NCBI RefSeq assembly: GCF_013752535.1
Contig: NZ_CP058348.1
Coordinates: 2,294,001-2,358,000 of the forward strand
Source: Bdellovibrio sp. KM01
GTDB taxonomy: Bacteria > Bdellovibrionota > Bdellovibrionia > Bdellovibrionales > Bdellovibrionaceae
Reading direction: 5' to 3'
Length of the DNA stretch: 64,000 bases
Part shown: piece by piece, positions 26,650 through 35,430 of the stretch
How positions within the stretch are numbered: the stretch's first letter is position 1
Layout: every line of letters begins with the position of its first letter
The notes under the pieces: model-generated
What the model was told of the DNA's origin: nothing
Seen by the model: only the letters and a program-made list of their open reading frames with translations
Database searches by the model: none
Program-made: the position numbers and the translations under genes

Positions 26650-27214
26650 CAATCCAAATCCAGAAGGCTATAAACAGCTCTTCCACGAATACGACGGCAT
26701 CATTGAACATGACAATCCACTGCCGACGTGGTGGTTGTGGACGTTCTTTCTGACGATCATCTTTGCTTCTCTTTACTTCCTGCACTATCAGTTTGGTGGT
26801 GGCATCACATTGCAAGACGAACTAGCGATTCATATGACGGCCTTGGAAAAAGAAAAAGCTACTCAACAGGCATCGGCCCCAGCTGAAACAGAGGACTCTT
26901 TAAAAGAAGCCTTTGAAAAGATCGATGCGAACGCTGGTGCCGCTGTTTTCGCTGGCAAATGCGCCGCTTGCCACGGTCAGGAATTGCAAGGTTTGATCGG
27001 TCCAAACTTGACCGATCACTTCTGGATTCACGGAAAAGGCACTCGCATGGATATCGTCAAAGTTATTCGTGAAGGTGCCGCGGACAAAGGTATGCCGCCC
27101 TGGGGCCCAGTCCTGAAACGCGAGGAGCTTTATTCCGTCGCAAAGTATATAATGACGAAACTAGATTCCAAACCTGCTGGAGCTAAGCCTCCACAAGGAG
27201 AAGAAGTGAAATGA
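26636..27214 (+). CDS. ccoP: CcoP-like cytochrome c subunit, monohaem and short
   Basis: AGGAG lies before the ATG, which is inside the end of ccoQ. The protein is 192 residues, whereas usual CcoP is about 300. Features are the N-terminal Gly/His-rich EYDGIIEHDNPLPTWWLWTFF entry to the membrane helix (CcoP signature), a Glu/Lys-rich linker (about 65-95), and a single cytochrome c domain with CAACHG (about 114-118) and the axial-Met region KGMPPWG. Only one CXXCH is present where classical CcoP has two. It passes electrons to the catalytic subunit. Its stop overlaps ccoG. Confidence 0.92.
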   Translation: MQDNNNPNPEGYKQLFHEYDGIIEHDNPLPTWWLWTFFLTIIFASLYFLHYQFGGGITLQDELAIHMTALEKEKATQQASAPAETEDSLKEAFEKIDANAGAAVFAGKCAACHGQELQGLIGPNLTDHFWIHGKGTRMDIVKVIREGAADKGMPPWGPVLKREELYSVAKYIMTKLDSKPAGAKPPQGEEVK

Positions 27215-28617
27215 GCTTAGACCCGAACCTCCTTACCTCTGTTGACGAGCACGGCGATCACATCGCTATCATTCCTGCTGAAGTAAAGGGGTTCTATAAA
27301 AAGCATCGCACCTGGGTGCATGCTGTCTTGCTGGTGATTTTTCTGGCACTGCCGTGGACTACGATCCGCGGCGTGCAAACAATCCTGATCAATATTCCTG
27401 ACCGCGAATTTTCTTTCTTTGGTCTTTTGTTTCACGCCCACGATGCTCCATTATTATTTTTTATTATCGGCACCCTGGTGATTGGCTTGGCCTTTGTCAC
27501 TGCCATTTGGGGTCGAGTTTGGTGTGGCTGGGCTTGCCCCCAAACCGTCTTTATTGAATCTGTTTTCCGTCGTATCGAGCAATGGACGGAAGGTAACTAT
27601 ATTGAACGTCGTAAACTTCGAGATGAATCCATGTCGTTCAATAAAATAAAAAAAAGCGGAACCAAGTGGGTGTTGTTCACTGTGGTGTCTTCGTTGATTG
27701 CTCACAGCTTCATTGCCTACTTTGTGGGGGCAAAAGACTTGCTACATATGATGGAGCAACCCCCGGGCGACAACTGGACATATTTTATTTTAGTCTCTTT
27801 GGTAACTGGTGCTGTGCTTTTTGACTTTGGCTGGTTCCGCGAACAGTTCTGCGTGATCATGTGCCCCTATGGCCGCTTTCAATCTCTTTTAATCGACAAT
27901 AAATCTTTGGCAGTTATTTACGACGTAAAACGTGGTGAACCTCGACGTGGTCGCAATCAGCCCGGCGAAGCCCAAGGTGACTGTGTCGCCTGCAATCGCT
28001 GTGTGAATGCCTGCCCTACAGGTATTGATATTCGCAATGGTCTGCAAATGGAATGTATTGCGTGCACAGCTTGCGTGGATGCCTGTGACGAAATTATGGA
28101 GAAAGTTAAAAAACCAAAAGGTCTGATTCGTTACGACACTTTGGACTTCAGCAAAATCAAACTGACTCGCCCACGTCCCTTGGTTTACATGGGGGCTTTG
28201 CTGATTTTAATTTCCGGTCTTTCCTATGCGATCGCAACCCGCTCCCCTTTCCATTGGACATTATTGCGTGGTCAGGGTTTGCCATATTCCTATGTGCAAG
28301 AGGGCGAAACGAAAGACGTGATTCAAAATCAATTCAAGATTCATATCCAGAATCAAGAGCGCGAAGAGACATCTTATACGCTTTCGATTGATCCCGAGTT
28401 AATTAAATCAGGTGCGAAGCTGACGATAGGTGAAAATCCAAAAGTTTTGAAACCACAAGGAACGCACGAATGGTATTTCTTTGTGCGCCTGCCTGAAAGC
28501 AGCTTCAAAGGAACACACGGCAAGATTATATCCCGGGTGACAATCGAAAGCCGTCATGGTGATGTGGTAAATCGCAGTGACAAAGAACTTATCATCGTGG
28601 GACCTCAAGGAATATGA
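27211..28617 (+). CDS. ccoG: CcoG/RdxA-type ferredoxin-like cbb3 assembly protein
   Basis: The 468-residue membrane protein has WCGWACPQTVFIE, MCPYGRFQSLL and two [4Fe-4S] ferredoxin motifs (CVACNRCVNACPTG and CIACTACVDACDE, about 265-300). A C-terminal Ig-like periplasmic domain follows (about 360-468). CcoG is thought to reduce Cu(II) to Cu(I) for copper insertion into the oxidase. It starts in the ccoP stop (ATGA) and its own stop overlaps the next gene. Confidence 0.94.
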   Translation: MSLDPNLLTSVDEHGDHIAIIPAEVKGFYKKHRTWVHAVLLVIFLALPWTTIRGVQTILINIPDREFSFFGLLFHAHDAPLLFFIIGTLVIGLAFVTAIWGRVWCGWACPQTVFIESVFRRIEQWTEGNYIERRKLRDESMSFNKIKKSGTKWVLFTVVSSLIAHSFIAYFVGAKDLLHMMEQPPGDNWTYFILVSLVTGAVLFDFGWFREQFCVIMCPYGRFQSLLIDNKSLAVIYDVKRGEPRRGRNQPGEAQGDCVACNRCVNACPTGIDIRNGLQMECIACTACVDACDEIMEKVKKPKGLIRYDTLDFSKIKLTRPRPLVYMGALLILISGLSYAIATRSPFHWTLLRGQGLPYSYVQEGETKDVIQNQFKIHIQNQEREETSYTLSIDPELIKSGAKLTIGENPKVLKPQGTHEWYFFVRLPESSFKGTHGKIISRVTIESRHGDVVNRSDKELIIVGPQGI

Positions 28618-29258
28618 ACTCAGGAATGCTGCTCGCATTAGGAATTCTCAGCACCAGCTTTTTCGGAAGCTGGCACTGTGCTGCGATGTGCGGGCCGATC
28701 TCCTGCTTGATGGGAGACCGTAAATCCCTTCTGTCGTATCACCTGGGAAGATTGATTGCCTACGTATCCCTGGGAGTCCTTGCGGGTGGCTTGGGACAGT
28801 TTCTACTCGACTCCCAATACGCGTGGCTAAGAACGGCCTCTGCAGTTTTATTTGCGGTGGTTTTACTTAGCATGGGACTTCGCCTGCTCGCTCCCTCGTT
28901 CACTCAGAAATTAATTCCGAAAGTGGACCCTCACGGTTTGATGAAAGTCTTTCGTCAGCTTAGAAAATTTCACTTAAACCAATCTGGAATTGTGGTGGGA
29001 TTCTTAACAGGCCTTCTTCCCTGTGGCTGGCTTTATACTTATGTGACTGCGGCGATCGCCATGCAAAATCCATTGATGGGTGGCGCATTGATGTTTTTAT
29101 TCTGGGTCGGTGGCTTGCCAGCACTTAGCATCCTGCCCTCAATGATTCAAAAAGGTTTAAGTCAAATTCCAATGCGCCACCAGCGTATTGCCGGCGTCAT
29201 TTTAATAGTCGCATCCGTGTACTCCGTCTGGAGTTTCGTTTTCTTCACCCACTCTTAG
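28614..29258 (+). CDS. SafE/TauE-like membrane protein of the cbb3 operon
   Basis: The ATG overlaps the ccoG stop (ATGA). The 214-residue protein has about six membrane segments and the family signature GSWHCAAMCGPISCL near the N-terminus, with GLLPCGWLY in the middle. These Cys motifs are seen in the UreH/SafE-like proteins that often accompany cbb3 clusters and are linked to copper handling. It stands where ccoH is commonly found; I see no FixH gene in this operon. It ends the cluster. Confidence 0.85.
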   Translation: MNSGMLLALGILSTSFFGSWHCAAMCGPISCLMGDRKSLLSYHLGRLIAYVSLGVLAGGLGQFLLDSQYAWLRTASAVLFAVVLLSMGLRLLAPSFTQKLIPKVDPHGLMKVFRQLRKFHLNQSGIVVGFLTGLLPCGWLYTYVTAAIAMQNPLMGGALMFLFWVGGLPALSILPSMIQKGLSQIPMRHQRIAGVILIVASVYSVWSFVFFTHS

Positions 29259-29336
29259 TGTCCATATTGATTCCCTGCAGCTCGAAAATCAGAGTGTGAC
29301 TTGCTCTAAAATTAGTTTTGTCGATACCATAGAGTC

Positions 29337-29849
29337 ATGAGCACTTATGTTTTTTTGACTGAAGTCGCAGACTTTCCCCAAGCACAGGTTGTGAAATCTT
29401 TTTTGGTGGCCCAGGGATTTCACCCACGCTTGCGTGATGAACAAACCCGTGCGGTTGCGCCTCATTTGGAACAATTCCTGGGAAAATTGATTATCGATAT
29501 TCCTGAAGAAGAATTTCTGCAAGCTTCACAAACTTTGGAAGAACTGCAAGATTCCCATCGTTTAAAGATCGCAGGTCAGGAAGAGGAAGAACTCGCCAAG
29601 GATCAAGCCCTGGCGGAAAGCCAAGCGATGGCCAAGCAATGTCTGGTGAATGCGGTTTTGGGCTGTGTATTGATTCCCGTTGTCTGCAATCTGTATTCAA
29701 TGCTTTTGGGATTCCGTGTTCTTGGCAAAGAAATGCCCCTTTCAAGACTTTCCCGCACTCGTTTAGTCATGGCCTTTTTCTTTAACTGTGCAGGCTTTTA
29801 TATCTGGCTTACGTTTGGCGGAAGAATCCTGCGCAACATGTTCATGTAA
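29337..29849 (+). CDS. Membrane-anchored protein, unknown function (DUF2007-like start)
   Basis: The 170-residue protein opens with a small alpha/beta module (YVFLTEVADFPQAQVVKSFLVAQGFHPRL) that resembles the DUF2007 'signal-transducing' fold, then a Glu/Gln-rich helix (about 60-100) and two membrane helices at the C-terminus. The topology would place the N-terminal module in the cytoplasm. Function unknown; similarity to DUF2007 is by eye. Confidence 0.6.
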   Translation: MSTYVFLTEVADFPQAQVVKSFLVAQGFHPRLRDEQTRAVAPHLEQFLGKLIIDIPEEEFLQASQTLEELQDSHRLKIAGQEEEELAKDQALAESQAMAKQCLVNAVLGCVLIPVVCNLYSMLLGFRVLGKEMPLSRLSRTRLVMAFFFNCAGFYIWLTFGGRILRNMFM

Positions 29850-29919
29850 TTTTATTTGTAGGCAGAATTAGTTTTTACATTAATTGCGGCGCATCATTTT
29901 CAGTCAGATTTCAATTAAT

Positions 29920-29979
29920 CCCCTCATAAGGGGCAATCGTCTATTCCCGTCGCAATTTGATTGATTGCGGGGCTTTTTC
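29920..29979 (+). ncRNA. Candidate short RNA or attenuator upstream of the 97-residue secreted protein
   Basis: A 5' hairpin CCCCT-CATA-AGGGG (29920-29933) is followed by a terminator-like stem (CCC..CGCAAT with ATTGCG GGG, 29946-29972) and CTTTTTCT. This terminator lies 45 bp before the next ATG, so transcription starting upstream would end before the gene. It is either a short RNA or an attenuator for the downstream gene. The 29850-30024 gap holds nothing else clear. Confidence 0.45.
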
Positions 29980-30024
29980 TCATTAACCCCTACCTATCTA
30001 TAACTTTTCAATGAAGGGATTGTT

Positions 30025-30318
30025 ATGCGTTTTCTTTTAGCGACTGTAGCTTCTTTGTTCATCTCCACAGCGGCTTTCGCGTGGGTGCCTCAGTGGAATT
30101 ATCAAATCAATGGTTACCAAGCGGCTGTTACTATGTACAACCCGACTGGTTTCACAGTTTACTGCCAAGGTTACGTGACTGGCCAAGTTCAAAATGGTTT
30201 TGTAGTGAATGCTTGGTTTGCTGACTGGGTTGGGCCATTCCAATACCGCACGGCTTGGGTTTATGCGACTCCACCGTATTTCTTTGTCAATGCATGGGCT
30301 AACGTAAATTGCCAGTAA
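30025..30318 (+). CDS. Small secreted aromatic-rich protein, unknown function
   Basis: GAAGGGA precedes the ATG. The 97-residue product has a signal peptide ending STAAFA and a mature part unusually rich in Trp, Tyr and Asn, ending in NCQ with one earlier Cys that could form a disulfide. It looks like a compact beta-sandwich, but I do not recognise the family. It ends convergent to, and overlapping by 20 nt, the yheU-like gene. Confidence 0.6.
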   Translation: MRFLLATVASLFISTAAFAWVPQWNYQINGYQAAVTMYNPTGFTVYCQGYVTGQVQNGFVVNAWFADWVGPFQYRTAWVYATPPYFFVNAWANVNCQ

Positions 30319-30583
30319 GCTTTTTCCAATCAGAGTCGGTCATCATCGTGACTGACTCTGTATTGAAATCGTAAACAATACGGATGTCATTTTTCTGCAG
30401 CTGTTTACGAACCTGTTCTTTCTTTTTGTCTAAAGAAATTTCGATCACACCGTAGTCGGTGCCTTCACGCAAAATAAACGCCTCAATCACCGCATCAACC
30501 ACTTCCGCAGAAAGCTGATCCACAGGGATTACCATGGGTGGCTGAGGATTTTTTTCCAGTTCATTGTCGTTTTCGAAATTCAT
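30299..30583 (-). CDS. yheU: YheU-family protein (UPF0270)
   Basis: The 94-residue protein contains IPVDQLSAEVVDAVIEAFILREGTDYG followed by a KKKEQVRKQL helix, which matches YheU of enterobacteria (72 residues), with extra N- and C-terminal residues. The biochemical role is unknown. Its ATG lies 2 nt after the rnhA stop, with the GGAG ribosome-binding site inside the last rnhA codons, so it is translated with rnhA. Confidence 0.85.
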   Translation of the reverse strand: MNFENDNELEKNPQPPMVIPVDQLSAEVVDAVIEAFILREGTDYGVIEISLDKKKEQVRKQLQKNDIRIVYDFNTESVTMMTDSDWKKLTGNLR

Positions 30584-30585
30584 AA

Positions 30586-31071
30586 TCAGATCTCCAGATC
30601 TTTGCTTCTAGCACGAATACAAAGTTCGTCACATCTTTCGTTAAACTCAATGCCAGAGTGCGCCTTCACCCAGCGCCATTCGATACGATGCTGCCGCTGA
30701 AGCGTGTATAGTTCACGAATCAAATCCACCTCTGGAATCGGCTGCCCTTGATTTTTAACCCAGCCATTGTCACTCCACCGCGGACTTTTTTCCAAAGCTT
30801 CAAGCATGACTCGAGAGTCGGTATAAAGCCTTGCGCGGCTGTTTTCAGGCAAAGCCTTTAAAGCCTCGATAGCCGCTTGAAATTCCATACGGTTGCTGGA
30901 AGTTTTCTTTTGTCCTGCAGAATCTTCACTGATGATTTTGCCACGACGGCAGATCACGTAAGCCCATGCACCTTTACCGTGTTTAAGGCTACCATCCGTG
31001 TAGATATCAAATACATTACCAGAAAATAAACGAAGCAATCTTTGCCAGAATCGATACATACTACAAAGCAT
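30586..31071 (-). CDS. rnhA: Ribonuclease HI
   Basis: The 161-residue protein carries the RNase H catalytic residues: Asp in IYTDGSLK, Glu in NRMEFQAAIEAL, Asp in YTDSRVMLE and the late Asp in RCDELC, plus WVKAHSG with the conserved His. It removes RNA from RNA-DNA hybrids in the cytoplasm. A hydrophobic/basic N-terminal extension (MYRFWQRLLRLF) precedes the core; a second ATG at 31059 is possible and neither has a strong ribosome-binding site. Confidence 0.95.
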   Translation of the reverse strand: MLCSMYRFWQRLLRLFSGNVFDIYTDGSLKHGKGAWAYVICRRGKIISEDSAGQKKTSSNRMEFQAAIEALKALPENSRARLYTDSRVMLEALEKSPRWSDNGWVKNQGQPIPEVDLIRELYTLQRQHRIEWRWVKAHSGIEFNERCDELCIRARSKDLEI

Positions 31072-31181
31072 TCCATAAACATTTGATAAACGCAGTAAAT
31101 TGTTGCGGAATTAACGCGGAGATTTTGGATGCGCTTGCTGAAACTTCAAGTTATCCCTCTCAAGATCAAACGAGGTGATTT

Positions 31182-31469
31182 ATGGTTCAAGCATTCAGAG
31201 TATTGGGTTGGCTCGAAGGGGCTTCATTTCTAATTCTATTGTTCATTGCGATGCCAGTTAAGTATATGGCTCACAATCCGGCGATGGTTAAAGCGATGGG
31301 ACCGATCCATGGTTTCTTGTTCGTGGCCTATGTGCTTTTCGCAAACTTTTTGGCGGGAGAATTAAACTGGTCTGCCAAAACGCGCATCAAAGCGTTCTTT
31401 GCAGCGGTCCTGCCCTTTGGAACTTTCTGGTTCGAGAAAAAATATTTGGCCGTGACTGAAAAAGCTTAA
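31182..31469 (+). CDS. DUF3817-family membrane protein
   Basis: The 95-residue protein has three membrane helices and the DUF3817 pattern: FRVLGWLEGASFLILLF, PVKY, MGPIHGFLFVAYV and FGTFWFEKKYL. The family function is unknown. It stands alone and its end overlaps the convergent outer-membrane gene by 4 nt. Confidence 0.85.
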   Translation: MVQAFRVLGWLEGASFLILLFIAMPVKYMAHNPAMVKAMGPIHGFLFVAYVLFANFLAGELNWSAKTRIKAFFAAVLPFGTFWFEKKYLAVTEKA

Positions 31470-32215
31470 CGCTTTTTCTTAGGCTTCATTGTGCCCTTCT
31501 CCGGAGGGGCCGTCTCATCCGCTTTGTTTTCAGGCGCGGTTTTTATCTCTGCTGGCTTTTTTTCTTCCATCGGCGCTAGCGCTTTTGGTTTTTCCACTCG
31601 GCTTTGAATGAAATAGCGAAGCCCGATCATAAATGCATACTGATCAGAATATTCGTTGGGCTGCTTAGACACCGCATAAGTGTATCTGGCATCCGCCATC
31701 ACGGCCCACAATCCCGCGTTCCAAATTTCTCCTTCAAGGGCCAGATTTGCGCCACTTTCTGAAGATGACCAAGCAGAGGTTTGAATTCCTTCGGCGGGAG
31801 TGAAATCCGTGTGGACGGTTTTGACTCCTCCCATAGGATAAGTCGTATAAATTCCCAACGAAGTTGAAAAAGAAGGTGCCCAGTAACGGCGATAAGCAAT
31901 GGTCACCTGCATCGCCTGAGTTTTCTCGATAACCGAGCGACCCGCCGCCTCGTCGCGGAAATAATATTTATTAAAATAAACCGCTGCCATCTCCAGAGCG
32001 CCGTGATCGCTCACATCACCAGAAGCGACCAAGGCAAGCCCCGGCATGGTTTCATTCAAGTCCGAATAATCTCCGTCATAAATTGTGCGAGAGAAATAAG
32101 GACCGACATAGGCCATGACATTTCCCCGCTGAGGCACATAGGCTTCAGCAAAATCTGCACACAGAATAAAGATACTCAGAGACAGAATGGAAAGTGTCCG
32201 TTTAAGATAGACCAT
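31466..32215 (-). CDS. Secreted outer-membrane-like protein with charged C-terminal tail
   Basis: The 249-residue product has a signal peptide ending ADFAEA and a beta-rich central part (about 30-205) with repeated aromatic strands (MAYVGPYFSRTIYDG; YAFMIGLRYF). It ends in a Lys/Glu/Pro-rich disordered tail (about 210-249) finishing KPKKKR. It could be a small barrel with a periplasmic tail that binds peptidoglycan or another polyanion. Family not recognised. It is divergent from the gene at 32235 and may share its promoter. Confidence 0.6.
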   Translation of the reverse strand: MVYLKRTLSILSLSIFILCADFAEAYVPQRGNVMAYVGPYFSRTIYDGDYSDLNETMPGLALVASGDVSDHGALEMAAVYFNKYYFRDEAAGRSVIEKTQAMQVTIAYRRYWAPSFSTSLGIYTTYPMGGVKTVHTDFTPAEGIQTSAWSSSESGANLALEGEIWNAGLWAVMADARYTYAVSKQPNEYSDQYAFMIGLRYFIQSRVEKPKALAPMEEKKPAEIKTAPENKADETAPPEKGTMKPKKKR

Positions 32216-32234
32216 AACTGGAGCCTAATGGTTG

Positions 32235-33203
32235 ATGAGTAAAAAATCATTATCTTTATATATAAAAAAATTTGCATTGTTGGCAGCAACAATGACGGTC
32301 TTTTTATGGCTCATGCCCACCCAGGCCGCCAAAAATGAAACTCCTCCGGACGATAAAACCACGCTGGAAGAAGACTTCATCAACAGTAACATCTATGTCT
32401 CGCGCTTCTTTGATAACATGGCGGACAGTATGGATCTGTTTTTGGCGGGACAACAGTATACCGAAAGACCCAATACCACATCAGCGGTTTTTGAAACAGC
32501 GTCGTACTATAACTCACTGGAGGGGTTAAGAAACGATCTAAGCTTTGACTTCTATTTACGTCTGCCGAATGTGGAAGAATACTGGCAAGTGACATTTACT
32601 TCCTATGACGAAACAGCCGAGCGTGGTGTGAGTCAGGAATACCTCAGAAATCAACCCCGTCAGCGTAATGCCGGGGCGACCTTCGGATTTTTCAGACAAC
32701 TGGGAAATGTCAGAACATCCTACCAACCCCGTATTTCGTTTTCTTTACCGCTTAAGATTTCTCACACTTTGACGTTTGAAAGCATCGTGGAAAAATCAAA
32801 ATCCTATCGGATCAATCCCAAGTTGCAATTTTACGCAGATGCGGACAAGGGAACCGGGATGTTCCAGGCACTGAATTTTAACTTTACGCTTTCTCGCCGC
32901 TTCAGTTTAACCTTCGTCAACGAGGGGGATTATGAAGACAGGATTGCCACTTATACGGTGACGAACGGTGTGGCCCTGGGGCAGTGGTTTAGCAAGATGT
33001 CGAGCATCTCTTACAATATTTTCTTTACGTCGAAAAATCGCCCGAATTACCACTTGTACTCGTACAACTTTTCAGCGGCCTTTAGTCAGATTTTATATAA
33101 GAATATTTTGGATTATCAGATTCAGCCCAATATCGATTTTTCTGAAGAGCATGACTTTGTCAGAAATCCGGGCGTCAATTTTCACTTGTATATCAGATTT
33201 TAA
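32235..33203 (+). CDS. Predicted outer-membrane protein, unknown function
   Basis: I use the ATG at 32235 rather than the TTG before it. The 322-residue product has a signal peptide (ending MPTQAA) and, from about residue 95, long amphipathic beta-strands with aromatic girdles ending in VNFHLYIRF, a typical barrel C-terminus. The N-terminal mature part is acidic (TPPDDKTTLEEDF). Family not recognised. It converges with the histidine kinase gene, overlapping by 4 nt. Confidence 0.6.
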   Translation: MSKKSLSLYIKKFALLAATMTVFLWLMPTQAAKNETPPDDKTTLEEDFINSNIYVSRFFDNMADSMDLFLAGQQYTERPNTTSAVFETASYYNSLEGLRNDLSFDFYLRLPNVEEYWQVTFTSYDETAERGVSQEYLRNQPRQRNAGATFGFFRQLGNVRTSYQPRISFSLPLKISHTLTFESIVEKSKSYRINPKLQFYADADKGTGMFQALNFNFTLSRRFSLTFVNEGDYEDRIATYTVTNGVALGQWFSKMSSISYNIFFTSKNRPNYHLYSYNFSAAFSQILYKNILDYQIQPNIDFSEEHDFVRNPGVNFHLYIRF

Positions 33204-35260
33204 ACCGAGGGCGTTATTTCGCTCTGGCGTTTTTCAAACTGCCCCAAAAAACCCATCAGCTTTTGAATCAAATCATGACGACGGATAGGCTTACTTAAAT
33301 GCGCATCAAAGCCCGCTGCCAAACAGCGATCACGCTCTTCTTTCATCGCATTTGCCGTCAACGCCACGATCAAGTTGGAGTACCCCTCTGAACGAAGCTC
33401 CATGGTCGCCTGGCAACCATCTTTGATTGGCATTTGGACATCCATCAAAATCACGTCATAGTTTTTAAGGCGCGCAGCCTGCACCCCTTCGTCACCGTTG
33501 CTTGCAATAGAAATCTTTGCGCCCGCACCTTCAAGGAAACGTTGAAGCAAGGCCTGAATGTCCGAAGAGTCTTCAACCAACAAGATTTCGCGCCCCTGCA
33601 AAGCAGTCGCAAAATCCAATGACGTGACATCCATGATCCTGATTTTGTGCTCGTTATCTTGTTCCGACAGATTCGTAAATACCGGTCCATTCTCAGGACA
33701 AATACAATCCACAGTCACCAGAAAGGAACTTCCCTTACCCAGTTCAGAATCCATCAATACCAAGTCTCCACCTAAACGACGAGCCAACGTGCGTGACAAA
33801 GCCAGGCCCAAGCCCGTGCCACCAAACTGGCGCGTATGAGAAGCATCGGCTTGCGTAAACGGCTGAAATAAAATTCCAGCTTGGGCTGGGCTGATCCCAA
33901 TACCGGAATCCGTGATCTCAAAACTTAGGGACTGATGAGTCTCGGATTTACTGACGCTTAAACGTACGAAACCCGAACTTGTGAACTTAATGGCATTGCC
34001 AATCAAGTTGGACAAAATCTGCGACAAACGAGTCGCATCGGATTTAATAAAACGAGGCACGGCCGATTCGATGATAACTTCAAACTGTACATCTTTGCTG
34101 GCAGTACGGGAATCAGCGAACAAACTCAGCTCACGCAAAAGTTCGCGCAAATCCACCTCACTGATTTCAAGCTCCACTTTACCGGCTTCGACTTTGGAAA
34201 TATCCAGGATGTCATCAATGATTCTTAGTAAATAGGTGCTGTTGGTGCGAACTTTCGCCGCCCAGTCCTGACGTTCAGCAACTGTCGAAGTCGAATTCGT
34301 CAACAGATCCGAGAAACCTACGATAGCTCCCAACGGTGTGCGAATTTCATGACTGACGTTCGCGATAAAATTCGTTTTCGCGCGATTCGCAGCCTCGGCC
34401 GCGTTTTTCATTTCAGCAAGATTTTTATAGAGCAGCGCTCTTTCGATATTTACCGCAAGTTTGTTCGCAAACTCTTCAGCCATCATCGCATCGACCGCAT
34501 CAAAATTGGCAGAACCCGGCGCGCGCGCCAAGGTCACACAACCAATGGTGTCGCCATTTTGTTTGATGGGCATGCAGATGTAAGAGCGCAACCCCACTTT
34601 CGTAAACAATGCAAAAGTGCGCGGCGAAACGGAAAGCATGCGAAACATTTCTGGCAGGATGTCTTCGTGAAAAACAGATGCGCCTGAGCGCAAAACCTTC
34701 AGAGGACTTAAAACATCGTCGGCATTATCAAAGCCGATATCTTGAAGCTCTTTTAAAAACGGCACGAGTGCGGGGTGCTTGTGAGCCACGGTGCCAGGCC
34801 CGACTCCTAAGTCTTCACGCAAATCTATGCGACACCAATCCGCCATATTTTCAATGGCTACTTCCGCAGCTGCAGTGATTACGGAGTTACAACACGCCGT
34901 TAAATCAAAATTCCTATCCAGTGATTTCAGTGTGGTTGCATAAAACGTCAAAAGGCGTTCGGCATAATAGTTTTCGCGCGTGTCGTGGAGATAGATCAAA
35001 AGATGTTCATTGTAGGGAGATGGCGCCAACACTTTTTGAACACGAATCATTTGGCGCAAAGAAGGATTTAAACGCGCCAGTAATTTATCTAGTTTGTGAT
35101 CGGCGGTCTCGTCTTCAAAACCAAGAAGGTCGCGGGCTGAATCGTTTAAATGCAGCACACGCTCATCCCGAGTCGTGATAAGAATCGGCAGATGCGTTGC
35201 AAAGAAGATGTGCTTCCACATCTCTGCTTCAATCTCCGAAAGCTGAATTTGACCGGCCAT
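33200..35260 (-). CDS. Hybrid sensor histidine kinase (PAS-GAF-HisKA-HATPase-REC)
   Basis: AGGG before the ATG at 35260 decides the start. The 686-residue protein has a PAS-like domain (about 10-100), a GAF domain (about 115-275), a HisKA domain with the phosphoryl-accepting His304 in SHEIRTPLG, an ATPase domain (about 410-520: NAIKFTSSG, DSGIGISPAQAG, GGTGLGLALS) and a receiver domain with Asp607 in LMDVQMP. No membrane segments are seen, so it senses a cytoplasmic signal, perhaps a ligand of the GAF domain. No output regulator is adjacent. Confidence 0.95.
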   Translation of the reverse strand: MAGQIQLSEIEAEMWKHIFFATHLPILITTRDERVLHLNDSARDLLGFEDETADHKLDKLLARLNPSLRQMIRVQKVLAPSPYNEHLLIYLHDTRENYYAERLLTFYATTLKSLDRNFDLTACCNSVITAAAEVAIENMADWCRIDLREDLGVGPGTVAHKHPALVPFLKELQDIGFDNADDVLSPLKVLRSGASVFHEDILPEMFRMLSVSPRTFALFTKVGLRSYICMPIKQNGDTIGCVTLARAPGSANFDAVDAMMAEEFANKLAVNIERALLYKNLAEMKNAAEAANRAKTNFIANVSHEIRTPLGAIVGFSDLLTNSTSTVAERQDWAAKVRTNSTYLLRIIDDILDISKVEAGKVELEISEVDLRELLRELSLFADSRTASKDVQFEVIIESAVPRFIKSDATRLSQILSNLIGNAIKFTSSGFVRLSVSKSETHQSLSFEITDSGIGISPAQAGILFQPFTQADASHTRQFGGTGLGLALSRTLARRLGGDLVLMDSELGKGSSFLVTVDCICPENGPVFTNLSEQDNEHKIRIMDVTSLDFATALQGREILLVEDSSDIQALLQRFLEGAGAKISIASNGDEGVQAARLKNYDVILMDVQMPIKDGCQATMELRSEGYSNLIVALTANAMKEERDRCLAAGFDAHLSKPIRRHDLIQKLMGFLGQFEKRQSEITPSV

Positions 35261-35430
35261 TTCGTCCCTCACATGAAATAAGGTTTAGTTTTACCTTATG
35301 GGATAGAGCGCCTCTAAAACTTATCTTTTGTATTATATTTTTTATACCGAAAAGTACGCATTTGCTTAAGCCCCGAGCAGTTACATTGCTAACCAGCAAG
35401 GGATCTAAACAAGTCTTTGAAAATATTGAA

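Noticed and set aside
33203-33203. CRISPR arrays or IS elements anywhere in the window
   Set aside because: No regularly spaced direct repeats, Cas genes or transposase frames were seen on either strand.
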